Assembly: GCA_964559865.1 (NCBI GenBank)
Contig: CAZLJD010000025.1
Location: 34,397 to 98,396 of the forward strand
Length of the DNA: 64,000 nt
Direction: 5' to 3'
DNA from: JAGHAJ01 sp964559865 [NCBI: uncultured Synergistota bacterium]
GTDB taxonomy: Bacteria; Synergistota; JAGHAJ01
Both the position numbers and the translations under genes were made by a program. This document shows positions 51,409 to 60,528 of the stretch, one piece after another. The notes under the pieces were generated by a model. It saw only the letters and a program-made list of their open reading frames with translations, was not told the origin of the DNA and searched no databases. Numbering within the stretch: the first letter of the stretch is position 1; the number at the start of each line of letters is the position of its first letter.

Positions 51409-52542
51409 GTGTACCTTACGATGGCTTTAGATAGGTGGCCAAATGTAGCAGTTGTTGTTCTCAATTATCGTAACTGGCATGACACAATAGAGTGCTTGGA
51501 GAGTATCTTGAGGATAGACTATCCGGACTATCATCTAATCGTTTTGGATAACGACTCTCCGAATGATTCTGTGAAGTACATAAGGGCTTGGTTGGAGGGC
51601 AATTTTGTTGGTGAAGTGAAGTGTAGCGGTCTTTTGGAAGGGTTGTGCTATCCTCCTGTGCCTAAACCTATCCCCTATGTCTTTTATACCAAGGAAACTA
51701 AGGGGTATCGTGGATGCTTGGAGTTGAAGTCTACCTTCAGGGTTCCTATCCCGGATGGAGTTACGACAAAAGAGCCTGTTGTTGTTATACAAACTGGAGA
51801 AAATCTTGGTTTTGCTGGAGGTAACAATGTTGGTATTCGCTACGCTATGGAAAGCAATGGTTTTGGGTATATATGGATTTTGAACAACGATACTGTTGTG
51901 GAAAGGGACAGCTTGAGAGAGCTAGTCAAAAAGGCTGAACTTTACAGATCACAAGGCGAACGTGTAGGGATTGTTGGTTCGAAGTTGCTATGTTACGATA
52001 GGCCAGACTTGATAAATGGGGTTGGCGGTGTTTACAATAAGTGGTTTGGGAGCATTAGTGAACTTGGTAAGTTTGAAAGAGATGAGGGGCAGTACGATAA
52101 TGAGGAGGTAGTCAACAGAATAGACTATGTGGTTGGTGCCTCTATGTTAGTAAGTGTGGAGTTTGTGAAGGATGTAGGCTTTCTGTGTGAAGATTACTTT
52201 CTTTACTTTGAAGAGATGGATTGGATAACCAGGGGGAGGAGAAAGGGTTGGAGTCTTGGTTACTGTTGGAGGAGCAGGGTTTACCATAAGGGAGGAGGTA
52301 GCATAGGGGGATACATAGATGTTGTGGGTAAAAAGCTGAAGATGGTTGATTATTATTGGTTGAAAAACAGAATAGCCTTTACCAAAAGGTTTTTCCCTAT
52401 GTATCTGTGGAGTGTGTATCTGGGGTTCTTGGTGGTGATGTGGAGAAGGATAAAAAGAGGACAGTTCAAAAGACTGTGGATGGTGCTAAAGGTATTGTTA
52501 GGTGTAGACTGCAAGGATTATGAGGACATCCACCCATTGTAG
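51409..52542 (+). CDS. Family 2 glycosyltransferase (rhamnosyltransferase-like)
   Basis: 377 residues: VAVVVLNYRNWHDTIECLESILRIDYPDYHLIVLDNDSPNDSV, a long insertion (about residues 60-120, SGLLEGLCYPPVPKPIPYVFYTKET), LGFAGGNNVGIRYAM, YIWILNNDTVV (DxD) and a DYFLYFEEMDW acceptor-side motif near 265. The C-terminal region, with FPMYLWSVYLGFLVVMWRRI, may touch the membrane. The start is unclear because several codons fit. It is typical of GT2 enzymes in O-antigen or exopolysaccharide loci. Confidence 0.9.
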   Translation: MYLTMALDRWPNVAVVVLNYRNWHDTIECLESILRIDYPDYHLIVLDNDSPNDSVKYIRAWLEGNFVGEVKCSGLLEGLCYPPVPKPIPYVFYTKETKGYRGCLELKSTFRVPIPDGVTTKEPVVVIQTGENLGFAGGNNVGIRYAMESNGFGYIWILNNDTVVERDSLRELVKKAELYRSQGERVGIVGSKLLCYDRPDLINGVGGVYNKWFGSISELGKFERDEGQYDNEEVVNRIDYVVGASMLVSVEFVKDVGFLCEDYFLYFEEMDWITRGRRKGWSLGYCWRSRVYHKGGGSIGGYIDVVGKKLKMVDYYWLKNRIAFTKRFFPMYLWSVYLGFLVVMWRRIKRGQFKRLWMVLKVLLGVDCKDYEDIHPL

Positions 52543-53084
52543 GTGTGAGGCTGAGAGTATTTGTGCGGTTACTTGACGACTATAATAGGCCTAAGGTAGG
52601 ATCCTTGAAAGTGGAGATCTGTCACTGGGTTTCCCTGTTAGGATACTGATATGCCTCAGGAAAAGGTTAAGACCTTGTATGCAGAAAGCTGCTTTCGAAG
52701 ATTGGCTACGCGGAACGGAGTTATAGGGCGGTTGAGGGAGGTGAAGGATATACGCACTCCTGAATAGCTATGTGGAGGATATAGATGATTTTCGGTACTT
52801 AGGGAGTAGATGTAGAATGTTTTGGACAGAATCCTAAGGGATGGTAAGGATTTTCGTGCTTATTATACTGTAATTGAGACGGGAAAGATGGTAAGTGGGG
52901 GCCTTGTGTATGAACTTCTTAATCAATTGACATTCATTTTGGTGTTAAACTTGATTGCAAACGGCAGGAATGCTGGGAGAGGAATGATTTTATGTATGGA
53001 GATTGCAGATGGTTTGTCTAAAAGGTTAGTAAAGGCGAGAAGTTTATGCCATAAGTTGTGTGGTAGATTTAAGATGAAGAGGAT
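52543..53084 (+). pseudogene. Decayed coding region between glycosyltransferase and flippase genes
   Basis: 542 bases without a convincing intact gene in an otherwise packed cluster. All frames are cut by stops. Pieces read like protein (for example VRLRVFVRLLDDYNRP at the start, and a 90-codon frame at 52822-53094 with DGKDFRAYYTVIETGKMVSGG), but no family could be assigned. I read it as a degraded or frameshifted gene, perhaps a third glycosyltransferase. An unrecognised RNA or a small-gene group cannot be excluded. Confidence 0.4.
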
Positions 53085-54392
53085 ATGTTGCTGAGAGGTA
53101 GATTAAATAGGTTACTTGTTTTTCTTGGGAAGAGGTTTTATACTTTTGGGTTGCAAAAGAGAAGACTTGTAGAGAACTTTCTTTCTATGTCTGTTCTTCA
53201 GGTAGCCAACTACATTTTTCCTCTGATTACTTTGCCTTACTTGGTGAGAGTCTTAGGTCCAGAAAAGTTTGGACTTATTTCCTTTGCTCAGGCATTCACT
53301 CAGTACTTTAACATTCTCACAGATTATGGCTTTAACCTTTCTGCTACCAGAGATATCTCTATTAACAGGGACGATAAGGGTAGGGTTTCGGAGGTGTTTA
53401 GCTCCGTGATGATGGTGAAACTGGGCCTGTTGGTGTTGTCATTCGTTGTTATGAGTGTTGTAGTCTTTTTCTTTGAGAGATTCGAGAAGGAGTGGTTGGT
53501 CTACTACCTGAGCTTTGGGATGGTAATTGGACGAAGTCTTTTGCCTTATTGGTTCTTTCAGGGTATGGAAAGTATGAGGTACATAATGCTTTTGAATGTA
53601 ACTTCCAGGGCAATTTTCACAGTTTCTATCTTTGTTTTTGTTCATGAGGTTTCGGATTATATATATGTGCCCTTGTTAAACTCACTGGGAGTTGTGACAG
53701 TGGGTGTGATAGCATTGTGGATTGTACATAGTAAATTTAAAGTCGGATTTTTGCTCCCTAATATGGTTCAAATAGTATACAGGTTGAAAAGTGGTTGGTA
53801 TGTGTTTGTTTCAGATGTTGCAATTAGTTTATATACGGTTTCTAATGCCTTCTTGTTGGGATTGTTTACGAATGATGTTATCGTTGGATACTATTCAGCA
53901 TACGAGAAAATAGTGAGGTCTGTGGTTGGCCTATTTCAACCTGTGATCCAGACTGTTTACCCGTTCTTCAATAGGTTGTATGAGGAAGACTTGCCAAGAT
54001 TTAAGAAGTACTATGGAAAGCTGTTTAGGGTTGTTGGATTGCTATCTGTAGTACTTACCATGATGTTGGTCCTTTTTGCTCGTGAGATTGTTGTCTTACT
54101 TTTGGGTGAGGTATATTTGCGTTATTTGGCGGCTTTCTATGTGATGTCTCTTTTAGTAACTGTTGTTCCGGTTGCTTGTCTGATTTCCGATGTGGGCCTT
54201 TTAAGTTTGAAGCTCGATAGGGAGTTTATGAAGATATATTTGCTGGGTGGAGTAGTTAATCTATTTTTGATTTTCACCATGCTTGGATACTTTAGGCTTT
54301 CTATTTTGGGTGCAGTTGCTTCACTGATATTCACCGAATTTACTGTTACTTTGGTTGCATATGTTGTCTTACGGAGGCGGTTAAGTTGGTAG
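53085..54392 (+). CDS. Polysaccharide flippase (Wzx/RfbX family)
   Basis: 435 residues with about 12-14 membrane spans. The N-terminal MSVLQVANYIFPLITLPYLVRVLGPEKFGLISFAQAFTQYFNILTDYGFNLSATRDIS is the standard MATE-like O-antigen flippase start. It moves lipid-linked repeat units across the inner membrane. TTG 53085 is a provisional start; a TTG near 53150 would give a more typical N-terminus. Confidence 0.9.
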   Translation: MLLRGRLNRLLVFLGKRFYTFGLQKRRLVENFLSMSVLQVANYIFPLITLPYLVRVLGPEKFGLISFAQAFTQYFNILTDYGFNLSATRDISINRDDKGRVSEVFSSVMMVKLGLLVLSFVVMSVVVFFFERFEKEWLVYYLSFGMVIGRSLLPYWFFQGMESMRYIMLLNVTSRAIFTVSIFVFVHEVSDYIYVPLLNSLGVVTVGVIALWIVHSKFKVGFLLPNMVQIVYRLKSGWYVFVSDVAISLYTVSNAFLLGLFTNDVIVGYYSAYEKIVRSVVGLFQPVIQTVYPFFNRLYEEDLPRFKKYYGKLFRVVGLLSVVLTMMLVLFAREIVVLLLGEVYLRYLAAFYVMSLLVTVVPVACLISDVGLLSLKLDREFMKIYLLGGVVNLFLIFTMLGYFRLSILGAVASLIFTEFTVTLVAYVVLRRRLSW

Positions 54393-54414
54393 TATAAAAT
54401 TTGTGTTGTATAAT
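54386..54414 (+). promoter_or_regulatory. Promoter for the BMP-family binding protein
   Basis: TTGGTA (54386-54391), 17-base spacer, TATAAT (54409-54414). It lies at the very end of the flippase gene. Confidence 0.55.
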
Positions 54415-54438
54415 TGATCAGATGAGGGAGGGGTGTAC

Positions 54439-55416
54439 ATGCGATGCAGGTTGCTGATCTCTTTTATGTTGTTGTTTTTTCTGCTTGTTAACTCTCCTGC
54501 AAGTGCGAGGATTTTGAAAGTTGCTGCACTCTTTACTGGTGCCGTTGGAAATGAGTGGAATTATGTGATTCATAGTGCCATCTTGAAGGGTAAAGGTGAG
54601 TTTGGTTATTTTTATACTTATAGAGATAAACTTACACCTCCCGGGCTTGTACATATGGCTCGGAAGTTTGCTGCCTCTGGGTATGACATTATCTATGCAG
54701 ACGGCTTTGCCGCTGAAAGGAGTTTGAGGTTTGTTGCCAGAAGGTTTCCGAAGGTTAGGTTTGTTGTTGCCTCTGATAGTGGACCTGTTAAGCCGAATGT
54801 GTCTGTTTTTGACGATTGGATACAGGAGCCTGCTTATCTATGTGGCATGATTGCTGGTAGATTAACAAAAACGAACATGGTTGGTGCAGTTGGTAGTTAT
54901 CCTGTACCGAATGTCAATAGGTTGATAAATGCGTTTATTATGGGTGCCAGGGAGGTAAACCCGAAGGTTAGGGTGAAGATAGAGTTTGTGGGTAGCTGGT
55001 ATGCTCCGAAGAAAGCTGGTTCTCTTGCGGCATTCTACATTGCTGCTGGAGTGGATATGATGTTTGCTGTGACACCTGGAGTAATAGAAGTATGCAAAGA
55101 CAAGGGGATCTTGGCATTTGGCTGTTTACAAGATAAGCATACGATTGCACCTGATACGGTGGTAACAAGTGCAGTTTGGGACTTTTACCCTACAGTAAGA
55201 TTTGTTACGTTCTCTGTGCTGACGGGCACATGGGTTTCCACAGATCTAAGAGAGTGGTCTATGATGGCTAAAGGTGGAGCAAAGCTTGCTCCGTTTTACG
55301 CATTTGCAACTAAGTTACCTACCAGCGTGCTAAGGATGGTAGAGACGAGAAAGGAGGAAATTGTGAGTGGCAAATTTTATGTGCCTGTGGACGAAAGGTA
55401 TCCTAAATCGGACTGA
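54439..55416 (+). CDS. BMP-family (PnrA/Med-like) substrate-binding protein
   Basis: 325 residues with signal peptide MRCRLLISFMLLFFLLVNSPASA. The body matches basic-membrane-protein family binding proteins: KVAALFTGAVGNEWNYVIH, GYDIIYADGFAAERSLRFVARRFPKVRFVVAS, DDWIQEPAYLCGMIAGRLTKTNMVGAVGSYP, AGSLAAFYIAAGVDMMF and a late TSAVWDFYPTVRFV. Such proteins usually bind nucleosides or related small molecules for ABC uptake. There is no lipobox Cys and no adjoining permease. ATG 54439 has GGGAGGGG upstream. Confidence 0.88.
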   Translation: MRCRLLISFMLLFFLLVNSPASARILKVAALFTGAVGNEWNYVIHSAILKGKGEFGYFYTYRDKLTPPGLVHMARKFAASGYDIIYADGFAAERSLRFVARRFPKVRFVVASDSGPVKPNVSVFDDWIQEPAYLCGMIAGRLTKTNMVGAVGSYPVPNVNRLINAFIMGAREVNPKVRVKIEFVGSWYAPKKAGSLAAFYIAAGVDMMFAVTPGVIEVCKDKGILAFGCLQDKHTIAPDTVVTSAVWDFYPTVRFVTFSVLTGTWVSTDLREWSMMAKGGAKLAPFYAFATKLPTSVLRMVETRKEEIVSGKFYVPVDERYPKSD

Positions 55417-55423
55417 TTTCTGA

Positions 55424-55429
55424 TATAAT
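55424..55429 (+). promoter_or_regulatory. Extended -10 element upstream of metH
   Basis: TGATATAAT (TATAAT 55424-55429) with no clear -35. It is about 35 bases before the metH start. The leader is too short to hold a cobalamin or SAM riboswitch. Confidence 0.5.
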
Positions 55430-55463
55430 ACTTCAACGCTTTCTTGGTTAGGAGGTAATGTGC

Positions 55464-57851
55464 ATGTTTCTTAAGGAGATTAGAAGGAGACTTTTTGTAT
55501 TAGATGGGGCAATGGGCACAGAGCTCCAGAAAAGAGGTATTAGTAAGAGAGAATGCCCCGACTACTTAAGTATAAAGGAGCCAGAACTCATAGCTCAGAT
55601 ACACAGTGATTATGTGAAGGCAGGGGCAGACATTATAGAAACCAACACCTTTGGGGCAAACAGGATAAAGCTTGCGTCTTATGGGCTACAGAGTAAGGCT
55701 AAGGAGATAAACATCGCTTCTGCACACCTTGCAAGAAAGGTTGCGGGAGATGGTGTGCTTGTTGCAGGCTCTATGGGTCCTCTTGGTAAGTTGATGATTC
55801 CACTTGGAGAGCTTGATTTTGAAGAAGTTTATGAGGCTTTCAAGGAGCAGGCAATGGCGCTTGAAGAGGGTGGAGTGGACTTTCTTCTTATAGAGACGAT
55901 GATAGATATACAAGAGGCGAAGATAGCTGTTATGGCAGCAAAGGAAAACACGAGCCTTCCGGTTGCCTGTTCTGTAACATATACAGATGAAATGAGAACT
56001 GTAACGGGTTCGGACCCTTTCACTGCTACTACGATACTTGATGCTGTTGGTGCTGACATCATAGGAAGCAACTGTGGTGAGGGTTTTCAGTGGTACGATA
56101 AGATAGTATCTGAGATCAAGCGGGCTACGGATAAGCCTGTCATTATATATCCAAATGCAGGGATACCTATAATGAAAGATGGCATCTCTGTTTTCCCATC
56201 TCCCCCGGAGGAATTTTTGGAGCGTATAAAAGAGTATGTATCTAAAGGAGTAAACATAGTAGGCGGGTGCTGTGGAACTACTCCCAGACATATAAAGGTT
56301 GTCTCGGATCACTTTCAGGATAGGAGATTGGTAAATATTGGGAAGGAAATTAGGAAGACTTTCTCTATTGCAAGTAGAACTGAGGTGGTCTCACTCAATA
56401 AGGGTTTTTTGGTGATAGGCGAGAGAATAAATGTAAGTGGTAGGAAGAAGCTGTTGCAGGAAGTCTCTGCTGGGAGCATGAAGACCGTTAGGATGGATGC
56501 GCTTGCACAGGTGAAAAGGGGAGCGAGAGTATTAGATGTAAACCTTGGATTACCTGCCTTGAGGAAGCCAAGACTTATGAGGGATACACTTTACCTTCTT
56601 CAGAGTTTGGTTAATGTTCCCTTTTCTATAGATGCAGATGCACCTGATGTGGTGGTAGAAGGGTTGAAGGCGTCTGCAGGGAAGAGTCTTGTAAATTCTG
56701 TGAGTGGTAAAAGGAGCGTTATGGATGCACTTTTGCCAGTTGTCAAGCGATTTGGTGTGAGTTTTATTGTGCTTCCAATAGATGAGGGTGGTATACCAGA
56801 GACGGCAGGTGGTAGGGTGAGGGTGGCAAGGAAAGTTGTAGAAAGGGCGTTAGAGGAGGGGATAAACCCGGACAAGATAATTGTGGATGGATTGGTGTTT
56901 ACTGTGGCAAGTTCACAAACGCAGGCGATAGAAACTTTAAGGGCCATAAGTCAGATTAAAGAAGAGCTTGGGTTACCAACGGTGTTGGGTGTAAGCAATG
57001 TTTCTTATGGCCTTCCTAAGAGGAGCATAATAAATGCAGCCTTTCTTGCAATGGCAATATACAGTGGCCTTGATGCGGGTATAGTAAACCCACTTGACGA
57101 TGGAATATTTTACACTGTAGTTGCGTCTGATGTACTCATGGGCAAAGATAAAAATGCTGAGAGATACATTACGCATGTTAAGGGTGAAGAAGTACAGGAG
57201 AAGAGAGTTATTAATAGTGAACTCTCTGTGGACGAAGGTCTGAGGAAGTGTATTTTGGAGGGAGACAAAGAGGGGATAACGCAGTTTGTATTGAAAGCAG
57301 TTGAGGAAGGGTATGCGGCGTTTGACATATTAAACGAGATTCTTATACCTGCAATGAGGGAGGTAGGGGAGCTGTATGAAAAGAAGATTTACTTTCTCCC
57401 ACAACTTGTTATGTCTGCGGAGGCTATGCAGGTTGCTTTTGAAATGCTGAAGGATAAGCTACCCAAGGGTGAAGGCAAGAAGAGTAAAAAGGTGGTAATA
57501 GCTACTGTAAGCGGAGACTTGCATGATATAGGGAAGAACATAGTGGCGCTTGTGCTCAAGAACTATGGTTATGAGGTATTTGACCTCGGGAAAGATGTAG
57601 ATAGCGAAAGGATAGTGCAGGAGGCGAAAGAAAAAGGTGCAGATGCCATAGCCTTAAGTGCCCTTATGACTACCACGATGTTGGAAATGGAAAAAGTGGT
57701 TAAGCTGGTTAAAGGGAGTGCTGTAGATACAAAGGTGATCGTTGGAGGTGCTGCTGTAACAAGAGACTTTGCAGAAGAGATAGGAGCAAACGGCTATGGA
57801 AAAGACGCTATCGAAGCGGTTAATTTGCTTGATAGATTATTGAGTAGGTAG
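55464..57851 (+). CDS. metH: Cobalamin-dependent methionine synthase, short form lacking reactivation domain
   Basis: 795 residues. Homocysteine domain 1-300 (VLDGAMGTELQKRG, TNTFGANR, zinc Cys in NCGEG and GGCCGT), pterin-binding domain about 315-570 (VIGERINVSGRKK, VLDVNLG, DGLVFTVAS), cobalamin cap and B12 domain about 590-795 (DLHDIGKNIVALVLKNYGYEVFDLGKDV with the His ligand, VIVGGAAVT). The C-terminal AdoMet reactivation domain of E. coli MetH (1227 residues) is missing, as in many anaerobes. ATG 55464 is 8 bases after AGGAGG. Confidence 0.94.
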   Translation: MFLKEIRRRLFVLDGAMGTELQKRGISKRECPDYLSIKEPELIAQIHSDYVKAGADIIETNTFGANRIKLASYGLQSKAKEINIASAHLARKVAGDGVLVAGSMGPLGKLMIPLGELDFEEVYEAFKEQAMALEEGGVDFLLIETMIDIQEAKIAVMAAKENTSLPVACSVTYTDEMRTVTGSDPFTATTILDAVGADIIGSNCGEGFQWYDKIVSEIKRATDKPVIIYPNAGIPIMKDGISVFPSPPEEFLERIKEYVSKGVNIVGGCCGTTPRHIKVVSDHFQDRRLVNIGKEIRKTFSIASRTEVVSLNKGFLVIGERINVSGRKKLLQEVSAGSMKTVRMDALAQVKRGARVLDVNLGLPALRKPRLMRDTLYLLQSLVNVPFSIDADAPDVVVEGLKASAGKSLVNSVSGKRSVMDALLPVVKRFGVSFIVLPIDEGGIPETAGGRVRVARKVVERALEEGINPDKIIVDGLVFTVASSQTQAIETLRAISQIKEELGLPTVLGVSNVSYGLPKRSIINAAFLAMAIYSGLDAGIVNPLDDGIFYTVVASDVLMGKDKNAERYITHVKGEEVQEKRVINSELSVDEGLRKCILEGDKEGITQFVLKAVEEGYAAFDILNEILIPAMREVGELYEKKIYFLPQLVMSAEAMQVAFEMLKDKLPKGEGKKSKKVVIATVSGDLHDIGKNIVALVLKNYGYEVFDLGKDVDSERIVQEAKEKGADAIALSALMTTTMLEMEKVVKLVKGSAVDTKVIVGGAAVTRDFAEEIGANGYGKDAIEAVNLLDRLLSR

Positions 57852-57872
57852 AGGCTTAAAGCCCCTACCTAC
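57844..57872. terminator. Bidirectional terminator between metH and phosphoesterase genes
   Basis: Stem GTAGGTAG/CTACCTAC (57844-57851 with 57865-57872) plus an inner GGC/GCC, made from the very ends of both convergent genes. On the plus strand it is followed by a T-rich run (AGCTTTGTTTTT). Confidence 0.8.
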
Positions 57873-59206
57873 AGCTTTGTTTTTAGTGTTATTTCCACTG
57901 AAAATGCTGCAGGGACAACAATCCCTACTCTCACAACTGCTTTGTAGTTGTCCAGCTTTCTTACTTCCAGTATTTGCGGTTGTTTTTTTGCTGGTTTTAC
58001 CTTTCCTCCCCATGTTATAACTGTGCCTTTTACAGTATACCCTTTTGCAGAGTAAGGCATGAGGAACTCTATACCTCTGAGGGTCCTTGGATAGGCTGTC
58101 CTGTTTGCTACTATTGCCCTTGACTCTGCAGATATACCATTGTTTCCTGCAGTATAATCTACCTCTATGCTATGTGGGACGAGGAGTTCGTAGGATACTT
58201 TGTTGCCGTTTACTTTTACGAGCATGTAGGAGAATATGCTAAGTGCACCTGCGGGAAAATGGAGATTATAATGGTATCCTGCTGCCCATCCACCATGGTC
58301 GAACTCGCTGCAACTCGTAACTCCCTTATAGTTTGGTCCTTTTCCTGTGTTTATCCCATATCCTCCCGTTGTAGGACCATATAAGGGAGCACCGCCTCCT
58401 CCTATAGTGAAAAACTTTGTGTTTCCAACTACTCTCGCATAGAATACATGCTCATGTCCTGCAAAGACTGCATCTACCTTGTGCCTCAAGAGTAAGTACA
58501 GCTCTTCATCTCTGTTTTTCCTGCTTGTAAAAGACTTAGGATGTTTGCCAAAGTTGGGTGTGAGTGCCGAGAATAAGGGTACATGCTGTGCCACAAATGT
58601 GTGGGCTGCTTTCACTTTTAGAACTTTCTTAGTCCAATCTACCATAGGGAGTTTGTGGTATCCGTCGTTTAAATTGTAGAAACCGTATTTTTGGCCCTTT
58701 TTAAGCCACTTTCTTGGGAATGTGGTATCAAGCATGATAAAATGAGCATTTCCGTACATGAAGTTGTAATACAACTTTTTGCCAAAGAATTTCCTGTAAA
58801 GTTGTGCTATTTGAGCATTTGGTGCTTCATGGTTCCCTGGAACTAACAGCATGTTGACATCCCCAGCATACTTGTTTACCCTCCTTATGAATTCCGTTAA
58901 CTCTGCTTTTGCTTTCGCTATGGTGTCCGTATAACCAACCTCAATGTCTCCTGTGTTTATTGCAAAGTCTGGATGTATGTAGCCAATTTCCCGCAGTATG
59001 ACGTTGAGTACATCGGGTAGAGGTCTTCCTGGAGATGTGCCTCTGTTGTCTCCAAACACTATGAAAGAGAAGCTCTTTTTGCCGATTCCGTATTTTGCTG
59101 CCCACTTTGCGACGTCGTCTGATTTGATGATCCCAGCAGAAGCTACAGCAGATAGTAGTGCAATGACCAAACCTGCTATAAGGATAACTTTTGGTAACCT
59201 TTTCAT
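57869..59206 (-). CDS. Secreted calcineurin-like metallophosphoesterase
   Basis: 445 residues with signal peptide (MKRLPKVILIAGLVIALLSAVASA). Metal motifs of the purple-acid-phosphatase-like fold: VFGDNRG, NTGDIEVGYTD, VPGNHEAP, FVAQHVPLFSA and VFAGHEHVFYA. It is probably periplasmic or released. The last about 90 residues form an extra beta-rich domain (VRKLDNYKAVVRVGIVVPAAFSVEITLK). The substrate is unknown. ATG 59206 has GGAGGTG upstream. Confidence 0.9.
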   Translation of the reverse strand: MKRLPKVILIAGLVIALLSAVASAGIIKSDDVAKWAAKYGIGKKSFSFIVFGDNRGTSPGRPLPDVLNVILREIGYIHPDFAINTGDIEVGYTDTIAKAKAELTEFIRRVNKYAGDVNMLLVPGNHEAPNAQIAQLYRKFFGKKLYYNFMYGNAHFIMLDTTFPRKWLKKGQKYGFYNLNDGYHKLPMVDWTKKVLKVKAAHTFVAQHVPLFSALTPNFGKHPKSFTSRKNRDEELYLLLRHKVDAVFAGHEHVFYARVVGNTKFFTIGGGGAPLYGPTTGGYGINTGKGPNYKGVTSCSEFDHGGWAAGYHYNLHFPAGALSIFSYMLVKVNGNKVSYELLVPHSIEVDYTAGNNGISAESRAIVANRTAYPRTLRGIEFLMPYSAKGYTVKGTVITWGGKVKPAKKQPQILEVRKLDNYKAVVRVGIVVPAAFSVEITLKTKL

Positions 59207-59283
59207 TGGCTTTCACCTCCTCGCTGGTAGTGTCTTTACTTTCAATTATAACTCTAAGGTAGGTAGATATCTATACTTTATGG

Positions 59284-59289
59284 TATAAT
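59284..59289 (+). promoter_or_regulatory. Extended -10 promoter for the serpin-peptidase cluster
   Basis: TGGTATAAT ending at 59289, without a clear -35; 18 bases before the serpin start codon. Confidence 0.55.
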
Positions 59290-59307
59290 TTTGAGGGGGG
59301 ATGGTGG

Positions 59308-60528
59308 ATGAGGTGTAAATTCTTTTTCTGTTTGTCTCTTTGTGTTTTTGTTGCTTTTGTTTTTTTGACCCCTCGAGTGACTTTAGCTGGACGAAATTCT
59401 CTTATAGATACTGTTGTACAGGCTAACAGTGAGTTTGCTATAGAGCTCTACAAGAAGATTTGTGTTTCACGAGAAAATGTGTTTATGTCTCCATTTGGTG
59501 TATCGGAGGCACTTGCTATGGCGTATGCTGGTGCTAAAGGTGATACAGAGAAGCAGATGAGAGATGTCCTGCATTTTGCCAGTTTGAAAGAGGATGTGCA
59601 CCTTGCATTTTCCCTGCTTGAAAAGAGATTATTAGCCTCTGGGAGTAAAGACTATAAGATGTACATAGCTAATGCTATGTGGATGCAGAAGGGATATAGG
59701 TTTCTTCCTTCGTTTAAGAGAGTTATAAGTAGTTATTACAATGGAGCGCTTTTTACAGTAGATTATATGGAGCATCTCTCTAATGCTGTAAGGAGTATAA
59801 ATAGGTGGGTTGAGGAGAAAACAAACGGAAAGATAAAGGGGATAATCAAAAAGGGAGACCTTGATTGCCTTGTCCGTCTTGTGTTAACGAATGCCATATA
59901 CTTTAGAGGAGAGTGGTTGTTGAAGTTCAATAAGAGGTTTACGAGAAAAGGAGATTTTTACACCATTGGGGGTAAGGTAGTGGAAGTTCCAATGATGTTT
60001 CAGGAGGCAAGATTTCCGTATTATGAAAACAGCAGATTGCAGGCATTGAACCTCCCTTACGAAGGAAAGGATTTTTTAATGCTCGTTGTTTTGCCTAAAA
60101 GAGGCGTTGATTTGAGGAGAATAGAGAAGGGTTTTTCGGTGAAGTGGCTTCGTGAGCTTAGAGATAATATGCAAAACGAGAGAGTTAAACTGTATATGCC
60201 TCGGTTTACGCTTGATACGAGGTATTACTTGAAAGATATCCTTTCTTCAATGGGAATGCCTGATGCATTTTCAGATAGAGCAGACTTCTCTGGGATGACA
60301 GGTAATAAGAAGTTGAAAATTTCGAAGGTGATACACCAGGCACATGTGAGTGTGAATGAATGTGGCACAGAGGCTACTGCAGCCACTGCTGTGGTGCTGA
60401 AACTCAAATCTGCAGTACCCGTTGGAAGAGTTCTTGTCTTCAAAGCAGATCATCCATTTATCTTTGTGATTTTTAACAGGTCCACGGGTAGTATCCTTTT
60501 TGTGGGCAGGTTAGGGAGGCCGATGTGA
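59308..60528 (+). CDS. Secreted serpin protease inhibitor
   Basis: 406 residues with a signal peptide (MRCKFFFCLSLCVFVAFVFLTP). Serpin hallmarks: NVFMSPFGVSEALAMAYAGAKGDTEKQM, IANAMWMQ, LVLTNAIYFRGEWLLKF and a C-terminal DHPFIFVIFNRSTGSILFVGRL. The hinge ECGTEATAAT is of the inhibitory, small-residue type. Counting from the hinge puts P1 at a Lys followed by Ser (VVLKLKS), predicting trypsin-like targets, though cysteine peptidases can also be inhibited. It overlaps the next gene by 4 bases and shares a transcript with a C10 peptidase gene. Confidence 0.94.
   Translation: MRCKFFFCLSLCVFVAFVFLTPRVTLAGRNSLIDTVVQANSEFAIELYKKICVSRENVFMSPFGVSEALAMAYAGAKGDTEKQMRDVLHFASLKEDVHLAFSLLEKRLLASGSKDYKMYIANAMWMQKGYRFLPSFKRVISSYYNGALFTVDYMEHLSNAVRSINRWVEEKTNGKIKGIIKKGDLDCLVRLVLTNAIYFRGEWLLKFNKRFTRKGDFYTIGGKVVEVPMMFQEARFPYYENSRLQALNLPYEGKDFLMLVVLPKRGVDLRRIEKGFSVKWLRELRDNMQNERVKLYMPRFTLDTRYYLKDILSSMGMPDAFSDRADFSGMTGNKKLKISKVIHQAHVSVNECGTEATAATAVVLKLKSAVPVGRVLVFKADHPFIFVIFNRSTGSILFVGRLGRPM

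Noticed and set aside
55417-55463. Cobalamin or SAM riboswitch before metH
   Set aside because: The leader is under 50 bases, far too short for either.
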